Shown: in pieces, positions 55,154 to 56,157 of the stretch
Layout: every line of letters starts with the position of its first letter
Numbering within the stretch: the stretch's first letter is position 1
From: Rhodospirillales bacterium
GTDB taxonomy: Bacteria; Pseudomonadota; Alphaproteobacteria; Rhodospirillales; UBA2165
NCBI GenBank assembly: GCA_016777585.1
Contig: JADHRD010000003.1
Span: 1 to 56,157, forward strand
Direction: 5' to 3'
DNA: 56,157 nt
The notes under the pieces: generated by a model
Database searches by the model: none
What the model saw: the letters and a program-made list of their open reading frames with translations, nothing else
What the model was told of the DNA's origin: nothing
Made by a program: the position numbers and the translations under genes

Positions 55154-55166
55154 AATCAATGTTTTA
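55154..55166 (+). promoter_or_regulatory. IHF-consensus site in the origin candidate
   Basis: AATCAATGTTTTA fits the IHF consensus WATCAANNNNTTR at every fixed position. IHF bends origin DNA in E. coli and Caulobacter. In AT-rich DNA a chance match is possible. Confidence 0.45.
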
Positions 55167-55216
55167 ATATCTTAATTGTTTTCACAAATACTATAGTTAT
55201 GATGTTTTAAATATAT

Positions 55217-55248
55217 GGGGTATAACTTAATTATAAAGTTTAATCCCC
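55217..55248. repeat. GGGG/CCCC hairpin in the origin candidate
   Basis: GGGG-tat-AACTT, loop of seven bases, AAGTT-taat-CCCC. The nine paired positions include four G:C pairs in a stretch otherwise nearly free of G and C, which makes the structure stand out. Confidence 0.5.
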
Positions 55249-55260
55249 AGTATTATCATG

Positions 55261-55278
55261 ACAACAACTACAACAACT
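55261..55278 (+). repeat. tandem 9-mer ACAACAACT x2
   Basis: Two perfect copies of ACAACAACT lie side by side in the origin candidate, directly before the AT palindrome. Confidence 0.6.
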
Positions 55279-55292
55279 TATATAGCTATATA
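55279..55292. repeat. 14-bp AT palindrome in the origin candidate
   Basis: TATATAGCTATATA is a perfect self-complementary 14-mer. It overlaps the junction with the tandem 9-mer and could be part of a DNA-unwinding or protein-binding site. Confidence 0.5.
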
Positions 55293-55342
55293 TCTATTAT
55301 TAGATGTGTGAGATTGTTAATAAATGGACTAATCAGAATAAA

Positions 55343-56157
55343 ATGTTACAAAAAATTAAAAAACCCATTTTACAAGCTTTAAACAAAGAAAAAACCAGCA
55401 CTGTGCCGTTATGGTTAATGCGGCAAGCTGGAAGGCATTTGCCGGAATATCGAGAAGTTCGTTCTTCAACAAATAATTTTCTAGATTTTTGTTATAACCC
55501 AGAACTCGCTTCGAAAGTTACACTGCAACCAGTAAGTCGTTATGGAGTAGACGCAGCGATTTTGTTTTCTGATATACTAGTAATTCCTCATGCATTAGGA
55601 CAAAATGTGAGTTTTGTACCAGGCAGTGGTCCGGTTTTAGAACCAATTACTAATATCAATGAAATTAAAAAATTAAATATTAAAGATATTAACGTTAAGC
55701 TCTCAAACATATACAAAACTGTCTCCACTGTAAAAAAAGCTATCAATAATAATTTTAAAACAACAGCATTAATCGGTTTTGCTGGTTCACCATGGACGGT
55801 TGCAACGTATGTAATTGAAGGCGGAAGTAGTAAAGATTATATGAACACGAAAAGATGGAGTTACTCATCACCAAAAGAGTTTTCATTGCTGATAGATATT
55901 TTAGTAGATGCTACTGTAGAATATTTAAATCAGCAGATAGAACATGGGGTTGAAGTTATACAGCTATTCGATAGCTGGGCGGGTGTCCTTTCTGAAAGTC
56001 AATTCACTAACTGGGTAATTAAGCCAACAAAAATAATTATTGATACTGTAAGGAAAGAACATCCTAATATACCAATAATTGGATTTCCGCGTGGTGCTGG
56101 TATTTTATATAAAAATTTTGTAACTGAAACTGGTGTAGATTGTATTTCAATTGATCC
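55343..56157 (+). CDS. hemE: uroporphyrinogen decarboxylase, 3' end cut by the window edge
   Basis: HemE converts uroporphyrinogen III to coproporphyrinogen III in heme synthesis. From the ATG at 55343 the frame is open for 271 codons to the right edge; the family is usually 340-350 residues, so about three quarters is seen. Motifs are the N-terminal PLWLMRQAGRHLPEYREVR, with the substrate-binding arginines, and then DAAILFSDILVIP and FAGSPWTVATYVIEGGSS. It is the gene next to the origin in Caulobacter. I see no strong Shine-Dalgarno site before the ATG. Confidence 0.95.
   Translation, partial: MLQKIKKPILQALNKEKTSTVPLWLMRQAGRHLPEYREVRSSTNNFLDFCYNPELASKVTLQPVSRYGVDAAILFSDILVIPHALGQNVSFVPGSGPVLEPITNINEIKKLNIKDINVKLSNIYKTVSTVKKAINNNFKTTALIGFAGSPWTVATYVIEGGSSKDYMNTKRWSYSSPKEFSLLIDILVDATVEYLNQQIEHGVEVIQLFDSWAGVLSESQFTNWVIKPTKIIIDTVRKEHPNIPIIGFPRGAGILYKNFVTETGVDCISID

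Larger units (their letters stand above)
54898..55342. other. probable chromosome replication origin (oriC) between ppsR and hemE
   Basis: This 445-base gap has no open reading frame I can support and is extremely AT-rich. Its neighbours, ppsR-maf-aroE-coaE-dnaQ-secB on one side and hemE on the other, match the Caulobacter origin region, and a similar cluster is known in Rickettsia. Inside are four DnaA-box-like sites of the same orientation: 54926-54934 (one mismatch), 54948-54956 (exact TTATTCACA on the minus strand), 55048-55056 (one mismatch) and 55106-55114 (one mismatch). There is also an exact IHF-consensus site, a tandem 9-mer, a 14-bp AT palindrome and two hairpins. CtrA-type TTAA-N7-TTAA sites are not seen. 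Confidence 0.7.

Noticed and set aside
55161-55244. CtrA-type TTAA-N7-TTAA sites in the origin candidate
   Set aside because: TTAA pairs occur at spacings of four and nine bases but not seven; in this DNA single TTAA words are expected by chance.
1-56157. tRNA, rRNA, tmRNA, RNase P RNA, CRISPR arrays, insertion sequences, prophage
   Set aside because: I looked in every gap over about 80 bases and saw no cloverleaf, GC-rich RNA, regularly spaced repeat, transposase or integrase. Covariance-model scans would be decisive.

Overview
The window is a dense, AT-rich stretch of an alphaproteobacterial chromosome. It carries 59 protein genes, almost all core housekeeping. I see no rRNA, tRNA, CRISPR array, insertion sequence or prophage. 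Gene order is what points to the class: tsaB-rimI-fur/mur-miaB-phoH-ybeY-corC-lnt-metK-trmB; hrcA-grpE-dnaK-dnaJ-dapB-nth; rph-rdgB-hemW beside a periplasmic-binding-like gene, rsmI, a dual-BON lipoprotein and gshB; hslVU beside hisB-DUF2628-hisH-hisA-hisF-hisE; and tim44-mltA-smr next to secB, dnaQ-coaE-aroE-maf-ppsR and hemE. Low GC, short spacers and many 1- or 4-base overlaps suggest a streamlined, probably marine, free-living lineage. The complete-looking his block argues against an obligate Rickettsiales parasite. I cannot name the genus.

Layout. 1-9400 (minus strand): translation and RNA modification, envelope lipoprotein maturation and iron regulation, ending in a trmB cut by the left edge. 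9526-12127: a small cell-wall group (VanX-type dipeptidase, polysaccharide deacetylase, Bax-like glucosaminidase). 12257-20494 (minus): trpS, murJ, glnD, mutS. 20667-25371 (minus): AmpG-type permease, two GT9 glycosyltransferases and a PfkB sugar/nucleoside kinase, which is the most accessory-looking part. 25535-27326 (plus): CysZ-like membrane protein, bactofilin, small lipoprotein. 27345-34118 (minus): heat-shock operon plus dapB and nth. 34282-36768 (plus): rph-rdgB-hemW. 36771-41155: LpoA-like protein, rsmI, dolP-like, gshB and an isolated fliN. 41244-45123 (minus): histidine operon. 45286-47186 (plus): hslVU. 47190-50085 (minus): xre-smr-mltA-tim44. 50283-51312 (plus): fxsA, secB. 51330-54897 (minus): dnaQ-coaE-aroE-maf-ppsR. 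55343 to the right edge (plus): partial hemE.

The only gene-free gap over 300 bases is 54898-55342, between ppsR and hemE. This is where the chromosome replication origin of Caulobacter lies. The gap is very AT-rich and holds one exact and three near DnaA boxes, all in one orientation, an exact IHF-consensus match, a tandem 9-mer, a 14-bp palindrome and a GGGG/CCCC hairpin. I read it as the probable oriC. Consistent with this, 43 of 59 genes are on the minus strand, pointing away from it.

The other notable points are a hemW gene that appears to have no AUG, GUG or UUG start and probably begins at an AUU overlapping the rdgB stop; an 11-A tract at codons 5-8 of a glycosyltransferase; overlapping divergent hrcA/rph promoters sharing a dyad; and a fliN without other flagellar genes. 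I did not find a clearly new multi-gene system. The window is mainly conserved core genome.
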